Positions 1-13,200 of a DNA stretch of 64,000 bases are shown here, piece by piece. The position numbers and the translations under genes are program-made. This stretch comes from Odiellus spinosus (Eukaryota; Arthropoda; Arachnida; Opiliones; Phalangiidae): the NCBI GenBank assembly GCA_963920705.1, contig OY987227.1, forward strand, positions 18,377,434-18,441,433, written 5' to 3'. Below the pieces are notes generated by a model, which saw nothing but the letters and a program-made list of their open reading frames with translations, ran no database searches and was not told where the DNA came from. Position 1 is the stretch's first letter; each line of letters opens with the position of its first letter.

Positions 1-297
1 TAGAGCTAGATTTCCGCCCTACGTCTGTTTTCGATCAATTCATTTCTAGAGAAAGGGTTACGTATATGGTACGGAAATCTCAAAACTTATTTTGACTATA
101 TTTGTTGGCAGCAAAAATGAACTCCACCCTTTTCACCGCTAATTGATCTTCGTGATATTGGTAGGGGTATATACAAATTTAGTTTTCATTTTAATTTTGA
201 CTAGCTCATTGGGCTCTTAATATTCCATACCACACATTTTACAAATTCTAGTATATTATTATTATGATTATGAATATGAACTATCACTAAATTATAG

Positions 298-380
<83 letters not shown>
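298..380. repeat. (ATT)n microsatellite
   Basis: About 27 uninterrupted copies of ATT. The minus-strand open frame across it is only a poly-isoleucine artefact of the repeat. Confidence 0.97.
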
Positions 381-381
<1 letters not shown>

Positions 382-446
382 AAAAGTGTTGTTTCTTTAT
401 CCAAATTTTCCTCCCCTCGCCATATATGTGCTGATACTTATGATCA

Positions 447-560
447 TACATTTACTAATGAACGAGCTGGTAATATTATGCACAAGGCTCATTTACGTAC
501 ATACGCATGTAAATGAACCTTAATAATAATAATATTACCCGCTCGTTATTTAATAAATGT
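447..560. repeat. Fold-back hairpin, about 50-bp arms
   Basis: The left arm (447-496) and right arm (509-560) are imperfect reverse complements, closed by a 12-nt loop. Matching blocks include AACGAGC with GCTCGTT, GGTAATATTA with TAATATTACC, and CATTTAC with GTAAATG. It may be a short MITE or a transcribed hairpin. No target-site duplication is obvious. Confidence 0.75.
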
Positions 561-630
561 AATTCCTAATTTCATTTTAATGGCTCTCTTATCCTGGTCC
601 CAGTGAGTCTTTTTTAAAAACCCATTTTCT

Positions 631-898
631 TATTTGGCCCTAGATTTAAATTTACTTATTTGACCCTCGTTTTTAAATTGATTTATTTGACCCTCGTATT
701 TAAATTTATTTATTTGACCCTCGTATTTAAATTTATTTATTTGACCCTCGTATTTAAATTTATTTATTTGACCCTCGTATTTAAATTTATTTATTTGACC
801 CTCGTGTTTAAATTTATTTATTTGACCCTCGTGTTTAAATTTATTTATTTGACCCCCGTATTTAAATTTACTTATTTGACGTCACATTTAAATGCACA
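631..898. repeat. 27-bp minisatellite, about 10 units
   Basis: Tandem 27-bp units, each containing TTATTTGACCCTCG followed by an AT-rich half. The outermost units are degenerate (for example TTTGGCCCTAG at 634). The unit is a multiple of three and stop-free in one frame, which creates an 81-residue frame I do not regard as a gene. Confidence 0.95.
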
Positions 899-1416
899 TA
901 AATAATTTTCTCTTAAATTAGTGGCAATAAATAATTTTCTCCTTCTAAGTTAGTGGCAATAAATAATTTTCTCCTTCTAAGTTAGTGGCAATAAATAATT
1001 TTCTCCTTCTAAGTTAGTGGCAATAAATAATTTTCTCCTTCTAAGTTAGTGGCAATAAATAATTTTCTCCTTCTAAGTTAGTGGCAATAAATAATTTTCT
1101 CCTTCTAAGTTAGTGGCAATAAATAATTTTCTCCTTCTAAGTTAGTGGCAATAAATAATTTTCTCCTTCTAAGTTAGTGGCAATAAATAATTTTCTCCTT
1201 CTAAGTTAGTGGCAATAAATAATTTTCTCCTTCTAAGTTAGTGGCAATAAATAATTTTCTCCTTCTAAGTTAGTGGCAATAAATAATTTTCTCCTTCTAA
1301 GTTAGTGGCAATAAATAATTTTCTCCTTCTAAATTAGTGGCAATAAATAATTTTCTCCTTCTAAATTAGTGGCAATAAATAATTTTCTCCTTCTAAGCTA
1401 GTGGCAATAAATAAAT
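899..1416. repeat. 32-bp minisatellite, about 15 units
   Basis: Tandem 32-bp units, each starting GTGGCAATAAATAATTTTC and ending CTAAGTTA, from 921 to about 1410. A shortened first unit (899-920) joins it directly to the preceding 27-bp array. Inner units are identical. The last three carry substitutions (AAATTA, AAATTA, AAGCTA), the usual pattern of older array edges. Confidence 0.97.
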
Positions 1417-4015
1417 TAGTTGGCCTACTTCAATATTGACTTCTAATATACCGGTAATCATTTCCCAAAAGAACCCTCGAGAAAATTTGTCAGAAGACGC
1501 TCTATTCAGGGATTATATTTCCGCCGGGTCTCCATCGTTGTGTAAAAATAGTAATATCCCCGAATCGTATTTAGATATTTATTAAAAACCCGACGTATTC
1601 TTGGAACAGGATGGATAATAAGATCGATTTTCGATCGTAGAAGAGAAAGCTATGTAGGAAGGGCTTTCTAGTTTCTATCTGCGTAAATTTAGCTTGCAAC
1701 GAATAAAGAGCTAAGGTCTCCTCTATCTCTAAGAAACCGAATCGTATCTAGAGATAGTGAATTTGTTCCTCACCAAATGGCGCGTGTTCGATAGACTATA
1801 TAGCTCTCTTTTTGAATGATTTATGCGCTTATCAAGCGGATCACAGAGAGCGGACGCGCGTGTCCCGTGTACCACAGTTTGGGCTATATTTTCCCAGTGG
1901 GTCTAACCCAAATAGATCTCTCGATCCTCGACAAATCCCTTAAGGATGGAGCTCGCCCGAATAGAACATCGATGAATCGTCAATTATATGCGTTTAATTC
2001 CTTTTCCACATAATAGATCACTAATGAAGTCTCGTAGTGTTTTTGTTTTAATTACGAATTCCAGCTGAGGTAGCCATAAAGAATTATGATTAAATTTCTA
2101 TTTACTTTGGGTTTTAAATGGCTGAATAGGGATTAGTAACGTCTTCTTTTTTATCTCGATTCGATTGGGAGCGTTAATTTCATAATAACGTTATTAAAAC
2201 TATTGAGTTGGGTTATATATATTCTTTTAGAGATCTATTTAAATTTACAGTTACATTTTAAGCTGAGAATAGATGATATAGCGTGTTGTATATCCGGTTT
2301 AAAATTGTTTATAAATTGGTTATGTGTTAGCCTACTTTTATAACTTTTAAATATTTGAATATTAATATACCTATTTAATCCATCCACTGGGCTTGTTTAA
2401 GCTATATTGCCTTTAAGGTAATCTGAAGTACTATGTACGCAGTCCAGTGTGTAGATGATAGAGCTAGGAATGCTATAGAGTGATTGTGGTTTACCTCACC
2501 TCCGTCTTGATATCATCCGTCCCCGTAATACTCCTTCTCCTAACATTATTCCGCTATCTTCTTGAAGTTGAAATAAACTGTAATCCATTGTCTCAAGGTT
2601 AGCTGGAATTCTCTAGAACTTTAGAACTTTAAATTACCTAAGGCTATATATATAGATTATATATATCGCGTAACCTTTAACGTACAGTTTAGCCTTAAAG
2701 GGCGTATGAAGCTCGAAAATAAGTGGTTTTCTATCGATTGTTTATCCTTTATCTTATTACTGAAGGGGATATTGTAATTTCGCTTAAATTCGATGACACT
2801 TTTGGTGAGATTTTAGTATCCCTGTGACACCCAATTAATTTAAAATAATAAAAATGAAAGAAGCCACTCGCAAATTTTATCACATCCAAAAATGGTCATA
2901 ACGTTTTCCTCCCATTATAGACAAAAACTGATTGCACGATTAGAAAGTAGACATTACGTAGATTAATCTAAAATAGTAGGATTGAACAGGGCTCATACTT
3001 ACCTGGGATACCTGAAAATATCATCCTTGAGGGGTTTGATCAATCTACATTTTATCAAGTCTTGAATAAATAGGGTTTTAACTGTTTTCTATACGTTTTG
3101 AAACATTGCCTTTCGTGTTAGATGTAATTATTTTTATGGCGTTCTTTTACGTCTGTAAATTCGGGCTTTACAAAGAGTCGACAAGAAATTTGTTGTTGAA
3201 CTTCATTCTCCATTTAAACATAAAATGTATACGGAGTACCAAATTTTCAACCATCGCACGAATACGTATTCTATTTCGAGTGGTCAATTCTACTACCTCG
3301 GATATTCTGAAATCTTCAACTTGGAATTTGAAATTTATTTTAAAGAAGTGTATAATATTTCCCCGGGCTATTCGTTATATATATTATTTTTATTCGAAAC
3401 CCCCATAGGGAAAAAAAAATTTGACCAATATAAAATGCCTCTTGAATCAACAATTAAGGGAGAGACAGAAACGGTTTGAATTTTTAGTGCATGTACTCGG
3501 AAACTCGATCGTAAAACTTAAATTGAAACCATCTTCAGCTTACGTACTGAAATCTAAAACTGCTCTTGACTCCTTCACGCAAAAGGGTTAGTTAAGGTCT
3601 TAGGAGATCGAGCCCTTCTGCTGGTCACGGTCCGAAAGAATCGAATTTCAACCGCAAATCCAATTTAGTCTCTTACAATCCCGCTTCGCCTTCTGATTAC
3701 GACCTTTGCACTCGTTAACAAAGGCCTAGCTTCTTATTGTCTGAATTCAATTTAAGTGTACGTGATATAAGGTTTGCGCGCCTGACCATCCGTATAAAAC
3801 GCCAAATTGACTGTGTGTTTATAATAAAAGCAATAACTTGTGCCAATAACCATAGAAGTACGCGAGAACATTGAAGGCATAGCTATGCTGGCGCCATGAA
3901 CTTATTTTTTTCAGATTGGAAATTTTACTAGCCACATCTCCAAATTTCTCATATATTACGGAAATGGAATTTCCGAGGTCCATCATAGACAAATTATTAT
4001 TAAAAGGAAACTGGA
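1417..4015. other. Unassigned AT-rich stretch
   Basis: No convincing gene. The longest open frames (65 codons from an ATG at 1816, and about 100 codons around 3106-3408) lack recognisable domains or coding composition. No RNA gene was seen. Confidence 0.5.
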
Positions 4016-4396
4016 GATAAAAATGGAACAACCGTGCCAAAAAAACCTATTCAAGAATTTTTTCCCCAATTTTTTAGATACGTTTTTGGTATTTAAATTA
4101 AAATTTCTTTAAAAGTAAATATAAATTCGGGCCAATCATATTAGTTCAACCTTCAACGGTGCTTGCAATGTACTAACATTAAAAGAATAAATGGCCAAGA
4201 TCTTGGGCATCAAACGCCGGCCTATTATTTTAATGTTAAAGGCCGGAATAATATGATCGGCCCGAATTTATATTTACTTTTCTAGAAATATAACTCCAGA
4301 AATAATTAATTTAAATACCAAAAACATGTCTAAAAATTGCGAATACGATTTTTGGCGTTGTGCTTACGAAAATAAATTCAAAAGCTGTTCCATTTT
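4016..4396. mobile_element. Nested-palindrome MITE, copy 1
   Basis: Long terminal inverted repeats of about 125 bp (roughly 4017-4143 and 4249-4393). The best 33-bp blocks are at 4111-4143 and 4249-4281, built around AATTCGGGCC / GGCCCGAATT. Outer blocks pair around TTTTTGGTATTTAAATTA (4084-4101). Inside is a second palindrome with AACATTAAAA (4175-4184) facing TTTTAATGTT, and a perfect core CCAAGATCTTGG (4195-4206). It has no coding capacity. A diverged copy lies at about 8100-8390. Confidence 0.85.
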
Positions 4397-5959
4397 TAGC
4401 TCCTAGAATTAGACTCCGTGATATTTTTTTATTTTTTGGTTTTCCTTACTATAAATCTCTTGATTCAGCCTGACCAACTTCGCGACGTCAAAAACTTTCT
4501 TATAAAGATACCGAGGATACCCTTTTAAATCTTACCACAAAAATTAATGTTTTGATGAAAATATTTTTGTTTGATACTTTTCTTAGAATAAGTTTAATAT
4601 ATATATATTTTTTTCGTCTACAAAAAGGTTAATATAAATGTCAGACACGAAAAACATTTTTATTTGGTTAAAAAATAAATGGCCGAAACCTTTTTATATC
4701 GATTTAGCAATATGTTCAGTTTATAGACTTATATAACGCTCCTATACTTTAGTAATAGGTTTTTTGGGAAATTTTGTGCTACTGTTTTATAGGGATTCAG
4801 AACAGGACAAAAATGATTTTGTTAATTAAACAGTCATGAAACAATTACTTCCTCTGTTCAAACATTTTTTCGAAAAAAATGGTCCCATCTTACCCGGTGA
4901 GCTTCATTTTGGTTAACTATATGGCCGCCATTTGTTATAGTTAAAATATAGTAATTTTTATTCTAGAAGAATATCCTTCTATACCGCTGACCGAACCAGC
5001 GCTGACCTGTAAATGTAGACACGGAAATCCGAAGTATCTGACCCCTCGTCGTTTCTTACATAGAGGGCTATAGCTCACAGTGCCCTTAAGTATAAACCTC
5101 CTTACGTGTTATTAGTGTTAGTCTTAGGGCGGTGCGGGGAAAGATTCGCTATACTATACATATATAGCTGGGAATTGGGTTGTTAAAGCTCAGCAACTTA
5201 GTAGTAGTAGAAGTAGTAGCTTAATTAACCAGACGAGAAATGGTAGGGGCGGGCGCCAAGACGCGCCCATACTCTTCGCCCGCCCTGCGTAAGCTTCTCT
5301 TCTCCGAATCTCGAGAGAGATGAGTCTAGCCCATCTCGCGCCACACTAAAGGTCGCATTCACACTGGAGACTTGGGAAAACCGTTTTTAACCCCTTAGGT
5401 AAAGTCAAAAATCAAAATGAAAATTTTTGGGGTTAACTGTATAGAGATCCTTTCTCAAAATAAAATGGAATTATTTGCTTGAAAAGTGAATTTAAAGTTT
5501 TAAAGTTGTTAGTGGGAACATAGCTTAGGTAGTCCATTACCGGCTTAGATATATTTAAAGGTGGCCATCCGGTTCATCAACCGAGAATGAATTAAGACGC
5601 CCGCTTTAGGCTATATCTTGGACCATATACTCGAAGATTTCCAATCTATACAGTTTACCTTGGCAGTGAAAAGACTCCATTGATGGTTGTCTAGTCCTAA
5701 TTTAAGTATTCAATGAGTGTTATATCGCATTCATTGAAAAGAAACTGACTTGGTAGATCTGCGTATTAGTATCATACAATTGACACATATATTTGGATTT
5801 TTCATTACGGTATTTCTAAACACGTCAGAACTCAGGTGCTCAAATTATTGGAACTTCCGCTTTGCACTAACAAAACTGAAAGGCTGGGATTAAATGCCTT
5901 TGAGGCTGAACTCGGAAAATTTATAGATTTCATTTTTTCCACTTGATGATGTAGAATGA
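4397..5959. other. Unassigned AT-rich stretch
   Basis: Nothing gene-like. It contains a short AGT/AGTAG microsatellite near 5198-5220 and a GC-richer patch at 5230-5360 with no motif I can name. Confidence 0.5.
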
Positions 5960-6110
5960 TAACGATAAGTCTCAAATGAAATAACTTTCTGGGATAAGTA
6001 CTTTTACGAAAAAGACACCGTGAAAGCGACCATATGACTGTAGGTTTTATAATAGCTATAGTTATCCACTCGACCATAGTGATGACTTAATATCGCGTAA
6101 AATCCTTATT
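5960..6110. repeat. Dispersed repeat R1, copy 1
   Basis: Diverged same-strand match to 29641-29800. Shared blocks include TAAGTACTTTTAC, then AAAAAGAC, then CGACCATAGTGATGAC followed by a TATCGCG-like end. The common spacing and length suggest one repeat family, of unknown class. Confidence 0.7.
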
Positions 6111-8099
6111 TTCAAAAATTCTGAAGTGTCGAGAAATTTTATCACTTTCAAATCACGAGTCCAACTCCCCGTTTGTTGAATTCTCCTTGGTGAAAGTTCG
6201 CTTCAAATGAAATTAGTTTTTGAGACGAGAATCTGTGTAAGATTACTTTTGGACAAGACGTGTTTTATCTCTTCCTCTTTTACTCCTTGATTATCTTTAA
6301 CAATTTTTTCCTTTTCTGTTTTTTCTCATCTACGCCTAGCGCTGCGCAATCTCTTCTAAATTTTTCCGCTACAGACACTTTTAATCCCTTGTTTTACGTC
6401 ATAGACAGTGAAACAATTATTTTTTAATACGTTATCCCATACGAAAGAATTTAGATTAATCTCAACTACGCTAATGGTGAGATATAGGTCTATAATAGAA
6501 GCTTAATTTTAAGACCAGCGTTGTTAAGGGATGAAAAATAATTCTTTAGAAGGAGATTTCGTGTTAATTGTTTTTGGGCTTGTATAAAGTGCCTTAATCC
6601 CATTGCTTTAAAGTTGAATTTAGGGTTTACGATTATGAGTCTCTCGAAACTTAAAATTGTTTTAATGAAGTGTGCTTAACTTTAGAAGTAAAAAGAGTGA
6701 AGTATATGAGACTTAAAAGATATGGATGAAGAGGAAAATCAATTGATTTTTTTATCGTCTATATATTATAAAATTTCAGGAAGGGTTTCTGAATTGTTGA
6801 AAAAAACTAGTCCATCCGACCAATCTTTAGCTCAATATGTGCTTAGTCGGTAGAACTGCTTTAAATTGAATGCCAAAATGTACTTTTTTCCAATTTTTTT
6901 TCTTATTTTTTTTTTTTTTTCACTAACTTCATTTTCCTCTTTACCGTACCTAAATGATTTATTATGGTATTTTTTTCTTATAGTCCCTATTATTTAGCTG
7001 TTAATATGTGTCCATTGTTAATGATCCTAGGAGACATTTCCTGAAAGTTTTACCTTTGGTTATTCTATGGGAGCATGAAATGAAAAGCAACTACTGTTCT
7101 ATTTCCATAGCTGTCGTGCACATTTTTTTTTAGTTTCCAATTTTGTCAGTTTGCCGTTAGAGGACGCTTATGACCGCCACGTTTAGATTATTCTTATCTT
7201 TTATGATATGTGCCCATTGATAATGATCATAGGAGACATTTCATGAAAGTTTTACTACGCAAACAGAAATAGAAGAAACGATAAAAATGAAATTTGCCCT
7301 CCTGTTTTAAAAAAATCCTTTCGTTTCTTGAGAGAGATATCAAGCTGGGTGGACACAGACCTATTTTTAAGCCTTTCGCGAACTTGAAACTCGTGAAAAG
7401 ACTTGTATCTATGTAAGTTGAGCAATCTCGGACTGATTCTAGTTTCAGTGACAGAAGACGATCTTAAATTATTCGTAAGACGTTTACTGAGCTTTAGATT
7501 TAGCACCGTAGTAGTCTGCGCTATAGCTAAGCCCAATTCCGTCCTTATAAAAATAAAAGTTTTCTTATTGCTGTACCGGCAGAAACTCTTAAGATGTCAC
7601 GTTTTATTGCCCACCAATTATGAGCTCTCAAGATCTCGCTTCTAGTTATGGTTCTCGCGTGACCTTTTTTTTAAGGTCGATTTTCACAAAATATTCTTGT
7701 GGACCAAGGTAATTCAGTCTAAACCCGAATGAGTGGGAAGATTTATATTTGTATATGCGTGATAAAATATAGTATGTCTTCTAATGATATAAAATGAATT
7801 TTTAAACAATTTTTAATATTAATGTCACGTAACTCTGAGCATTTAGAGATAAAAAGGTTTCTTTATAAGGTCAAGTTAATTTATCCCTTTTTAAAGGGAT
7901 ACTTAAACTCTTCAACTAGTTTTGACGTTGTAAATTTGAAATTAGTTTCCAAGACCAATCATTGATAATTCACGCGCTGTAGAGAAATTTTCTGATTTTC
8001 AAGGAATTTTACATAAATTTGAAGCTTTTAATCACGGGTTATGGAGTTTAAGAGTAAGTTTAAAAATTACGGCATTCTTTTTAATATTATTAACAACAG
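6111..8099. other. AT-rich stretch with a 49-bp direct repeat
   Basis: A 49-bp near-identical direct repeat at 7004-7052 and 7207-7254 (core TAGGAGACATTTC) is 203 bp apart. It could be the ends of a small element or a local duplication. The open frames at 7255-7645 on both strands start at non-ATG codons and look random. Confidence 0.55.
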
Positions 8100-8390
8100 C
8101 GTTTGTAATGATCTATCATTACAAGAATAGGCCGGCGTTTGATGGCCAACGTCTTAGGCGTCGAACCCCGGCATATTATTTTAATATTAGATCATTACAA
8201 GCGCTGCTAAAGGCTGAAATAATATGATTGACCCGAATTTATATTTACTTTTATTTTACCAATTTTTAGAATTTAATTTAAACACCAAAAATGTCTAAAA
8301 TTCTTAAATAAATACGTTTTTTGCCATGGTGATTCCGAAAATAAGTTCAAAAGCTTTTACATTTTTAGTTTAGTAGATTTAATTAGAATC
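8100..8390. mobile_element. Nested-palindrome MITE, copy 2 (left end lost)
   Basis: Diverged relative of the 4016-4396 element. It keeps the right inner terminal repeat (8219-8252, ACCCGAATTTATATTTACTT) and the downstream outer arm with CCAAAAATGTCTAAAA. The central GC-rich palindrome around GGCCGGCGTTTGATGG (8130-8145) faces a CCCCGGC half at 8166-8172. It has an extra palindrome TTGTAATGAT / ATCATTACAA at 8103-8122. The left outer arm is not recognisable. Confidence 0.75.
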
Positions 8391-9899
8391 TGAAATTAGG
8401 CTTAACGCGAAATTTGTGAGTTCTGGTCACAATCTTGATAATTATCTGTAAATTATTGCTTGGGGCGCTTTGATGTTTTCTCGCATATTTTCACTTCTAG
8501 AACCAATTTAAAATCACTCATCAGAGTCTAGTATCCCTTTAATTGAAAATATCGCCTATAAAGATTAAAGAGTTCTTCTCGCTATTAGATCAATTCGAGT
8601 AAAGACTATGTTCGGTAACGTGTCTTTGAAATAAGTATACAGTATATATAGAACTTTTTGATTTAATTTTCCAAAGTTTCTGCGTACGTCGTGTGTACTT
8701 TGTATCCCTTGGGTTTTCACCCTCATCAAGCCTCTTCTAAAGTCTGTTAGTTCCGCAAGCGTGGGGATTTGAAATTTAACTTAAAGGGAATTATTAACTT
8801 CTCCGCTAGTACGACCTCTTATATCTTTGAAGTTAAATAAATTTTTAATCGGATATTCTGACTTCTAACAGTAAATAGGGAAAGGATAAGAAATAGCGAA
8901 TTTCCAAAATGAGAAAACCTTTGTGGCTAAAACTTAGTTAAAGGGAAAATGAATCCACTTTAAATTAGATCCTTCGTTCACTATTTTTAGACCCTACTTA
9001 TATCTGGTTATTTTTTACTCAAAACTCTAAAAATAAACGTGTTGAATTTAATTTCGACTGCGTTTAGCAAGACATACCGAAGCGTTACCTGTTAATCTAT
9101 ATGAATGTGGTATCTCCGGTATGAGTCGCTGAACGCAACCTTGGAGGAAACTGAAATAGGTTTGAACGCAAAGGCTTAAGCTCCTCGGCGCATACGTGAC
9201 GATCGATACGTCACCAGCGCCACCCCTGCCTTACTTTGGGTTATGAGACTCTTTTAAAACTAAACAATTTAATTTCCCTTGCTCTCGAATAAGAGTTTTG
9301 TATTTATTATGTACATAATATAATTTTTATATTAAACGTATTATTTGCCATGTTTAAGATCTAGTTGAATTTTTTTACAAAGAAAACCACGTGATATTTA
9401 ACAAAACACCTTATTTTGGCACGAAACGCCTCGTAAATAAAGTTAACCATGTGTTTTTCTCTGTAAATTTCATTTCACTCGTTACCCTCCCTTTAGAAAA
9501 ACGACAGCCAGTTCAAATGAAAACTTTCTACTTTCTACATTTTAGTTGACTAAGCCATATTTTATTTTTAGTCTTAAATATTTAATCGTCAGAAAACGCG
9601 TTATATATCTCAAACTTTATATATTTGTTTTCGTAAAAATTTCCTAGTTTCATATCGCTCACGGATATATTTTTAAAAATAAAATCTTGCTGTCTAGTAG
9701 AACAAACTCTTTCTAAAAGCTATATTTTTGCTAATTGGTTAATTCAGGATGGAGTTGAATATGCCATGGTTAGTCTGCTTGTGTATATTTTATAAGATAA
9801 ATTCAATTAAGGGACACAAATTCGCCGTAAACAGAAACTATATACTAAATTATTTCTCCTAATCCTTGTTTAGGCTAGGAAAAGTGCAAAGTGAATAAT
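8391..9899. other. Unassigned AT-rich stretch
   Basis: No gene seen. A small dyad GTGACG-7nt-CGTCAC lies at 9196-9214 in a GC-richer patch. It contains two CRE-like half sites, but its function is unknown. Confidence 0.5.
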
Positions 9900-9906
9900 A
9901 TTTTAT

Positions 9907-10252
9907 CAGAAGCCGATGAAACCCTCCTTTGAAGTCTATTACTCCCGGATCTTGTCAACCCCTCTCTGTATGGGTTAGTTATCAAAAAGCGCGATTCGTA
10001 CGCCTCCTAACGGTAGATATATTCGGTGCGGGAGTTCGTCGAGCGAATATCTCTAGCAGCCTTGGAGTTCGTCAAAAAAAACGCCTTCGTTTGTGGAGAG
10101 AGAGAATTTCCAATTTTCTGTAGACAGGGGGCATGAAATAGGACCCCTCCGATCTCGTAAAATTGAAAATTTAAAATTTTACCCATACAGAGAGGAACGC
10201 TATATGGAACATTAGAGTAGTAGACTTCAAAGGAGGGTTTCATCGGCTTCTG
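9907..10252. mobile_element. Non-autonomous TIR transposon, 346 bp, 7-bp TSD
   Basis: Termini begin CAGAAGCCGATGAAACCCTC and end with the reverse complement. The near-perfect inverted repeat runs about 40 bp, and a second inverted block (CCTCTCTGTATGGGT near 9961, ACCCATACAGAGAGG near 10180) lies further in. Both sides are flanked by ATTTTAT (9900-9906 and 10253-10259), a perfect 7-bp target duplication. No transposase is encoded. The CAGA terminus resembles hAT or P-type ends, but hAT duplications are normally 8 bp. Confidence 0.9.
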
Positions 10253-10259
10253 ATTTTAT

Positions 10260-13200
10260 GTAAGCCTGTATTTTCTCCTGTTCAAGAGCAGTTCTAAAAA
10301 AATACTTGTTTCCATATATGGTTTAGCATTTTGTATCAATCCGACTCGGGCTTAACCGTTTAGCCAACTGCAATTGGAGAGGATATAGTTATGTAAAGAT
10401 GGAAGAGGTGAATTTTCTATAAGCTTGGCCCTGTTGTCTTTTCTCATTCCTCTAATTCTCTTCATTGGTTCATTGATGAAAACAGAGTGTAATAATGAGC
10501 CCCCCTTAGAACTAACAATCGAGATCAGTTCCAAAAAAACTTCTTTATTTAATCCGCTTCCACTTTTGCTCTTTTCCATACTCGTCTTTGATACAAAAGT
10601 GCAATTACGTATTGATTTTGTTGCTAGAAAATTCGTTTGGGAATGATTACCTGCCCGTGGCAGCAACGGATTTTTAAAAATATATTTAAGGGATAATGAA
10701 GTCTGACAAGTGATATTTATTACGCAGACCTGGTAAACCTGGGTAAGTCAGGAAAGTTTCAAATCAGTCTAAAAAGTCTAGGAATCTATTGTTCGTCCGT
10801 TATAGGATATTTCTATAAATATGTGTTAAAGTTTGTAGAGACTTTGTTATGTTTATTTTCATATCGTTTCCTTTAAGAAAAATAATCCTGGCAAAATCTT
10901 AGGCGTGGGTTTCTTCTTATCCATCCATGGGGATTTAAGATTTCGTTTTTCGGGATTTTAAAAAAGATTTCCGAGTTCTATCTCGTATTAGAAATAAGTA
11001 TTTTGTTCAAGAGCAGTTTATAAAATGTACAAAACTGAGGCGGATTGATACATTCTGTTAAACCTCGTTATTAAAAACTTGGTCGTTGGCAACTCTTCTT
11101 GAACATGAGTATGTATAGAATATATTTGTAAGGAAAATTATTTGAGGGTTCAAATAAAAAAATATTATAGTACTATCAAAGTTAGAGACTTAAACTCTCA
11201 TCGAAAATGTCAAACAAGACTTGGGATATTCGAATATAATGTAAGGTTTAGATTTATTTGCTTTCATCGCAGCCTAAAAAGATATATATTTTTTTCTGAT
11301 ACGTTTTACCGCGGGGAATTTACTCTTTTTCAAATAATTTTTTCGAAATATCGAAATTTTATTTTATTTATTGAACAGTTATACAGGTTTTTAACGGTTA
11401 AAGTTATTTTTAGAAATACATAATTTTACTTTTATACTTTTTCGCTTAAAACCTTTTGAGGTCGGTGGTTAGGCTTAGCAATGTAAATTATTTGGTGGCT
11501 GATATCATATGTACGCCAATAATTTAATATAGGTATGCAAATAAAACTCTAGCAGACTAGAACTGATTTGCATGTTGTCTTTTATACTGCTGCAAATCTT
11601 TCCTCCATTCATTCCCAATAGAATCATCTCTTACAACGCTGTTACAGAATCGCCTAATTTCGCCAAGTGTGGCCGCCTAAATTGGGGTATATCTGTACTT
11701 AAGAATACTCAGTGTAACTTTTATCCTTTCTTGGTTTTATTATTTTACTTCTGACATAAAATTTTGAGAATTTATACGGGTTCACAACCACAACAGGTGT
11801 GGCTTATTCCATGGGTTTGATAATCTTGTTTTTTTATCCTAATCTTTTTTTCCTACACATCTTTTCAATTTTTATAACAAACGAATTCAAATGGGAAAAA
11901 CGCCTTCCTCTATTCGTTTACTTTAATTTGAAAACATTATTTTATTTATAACATTTATAAGTATATAGTCTAAATTATCGAACTTTCGCAGACTATATTT
12001 CTCTGGGAAAGCTATATTGTATATACGTAACTATCCATCGTATTCTTCCCACACGCTAAAAACTATAAATTATTTGGTAATATAGTTTGACCTGTAAATA
12101 TAATATTCCAAAGTTTGCCTTTTTATCGTTTAAAGTCCAAAAGTAAACTAATCTAAAGATATATTTTAAAGCGAGCTGAGCTGTAAACGTATAATTCAAA
12201 CTGATTTCAATTTTGCCTTAAATTCGAGAGCAGAATTTATAATACGCGATGCTTCAAAAGTCTGTATTGTTTAACAAGTTGGTCTCCGGGGGCCACAGTA
12301 GTTACGCAACGTGACGACTTGTTGGTGATTTTCGCGGATTTTTAGAAAGAACGCGCCAGGGCCTTTTTGAATAAGATTTTTCATAGACTTGTTTCTTAGA
12401 CGTCACTGCTACGTCACCCACTTTTGCTACAGTGAAGATCCAGCTAAATTTATTCGCTTGAACAAGAGTAAAATGCATTTTATATATTTATTAATTAATC
12501 CCGTGTCATGAAAAGTTTTGTAAACTAAAATTTATCTGGAAATCTCAGGGAAATAAATTAAAATTTATGAAATTCATGGAAATTGGAGGATTGGCATATT
12601 TGAACTGAACGGGTTGTTTCATCATATAGATAAAATAGGGTGTCCCAATGTTATTATTCCATTTTATTGATAGAAGTTGGTAGTTTGGTCTTGGACCTGC
12701 AAAATTCAGGGAAATTTTGTGGAAAAACCAGGATATTTCCGGGAAATCGTTTGTATGAACCTTGATTTATTTGAAACGGATTTAAGGTTAACTATTCCAG
12801 TTCGAGACTTTGATAAGTATCTATAAATTACGGCGAAACCTTTGGCGAGTTTTGATATCATTTTAAACATAATCTATCAAAAATAACGGATCTATTATTT
12901 CTTTAACACAACTTATCAAAGAATTGCCCCACTTGTATTTTATTTTTCACTTGGATTTGACATCAAATACAAAGATGCTGGTCATTTTTACGTTTTATGT
13001 TTGCTTAGTCATAAAGTCTAGCTTTCCCAGTGCTGGTAAATTAATGTAAAATAAACTTAATGTCGTATTTATATAATAATATTCGGAAAATCATTCTATA
13101 AATAGTTTTTAAAGAAAATACTATAGTGAAGTCATTAATTACCTAAATAAAGAATTCAATGGAAGTACCTCCATAATATCAAGAAGGATTAGCTATAGGG

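Noticed and set aside
10352..10666. 104-codon minus-strand frame
   Set aside because: It opens at TTG, has no recognisable motif, and the opposite strand is open as well.
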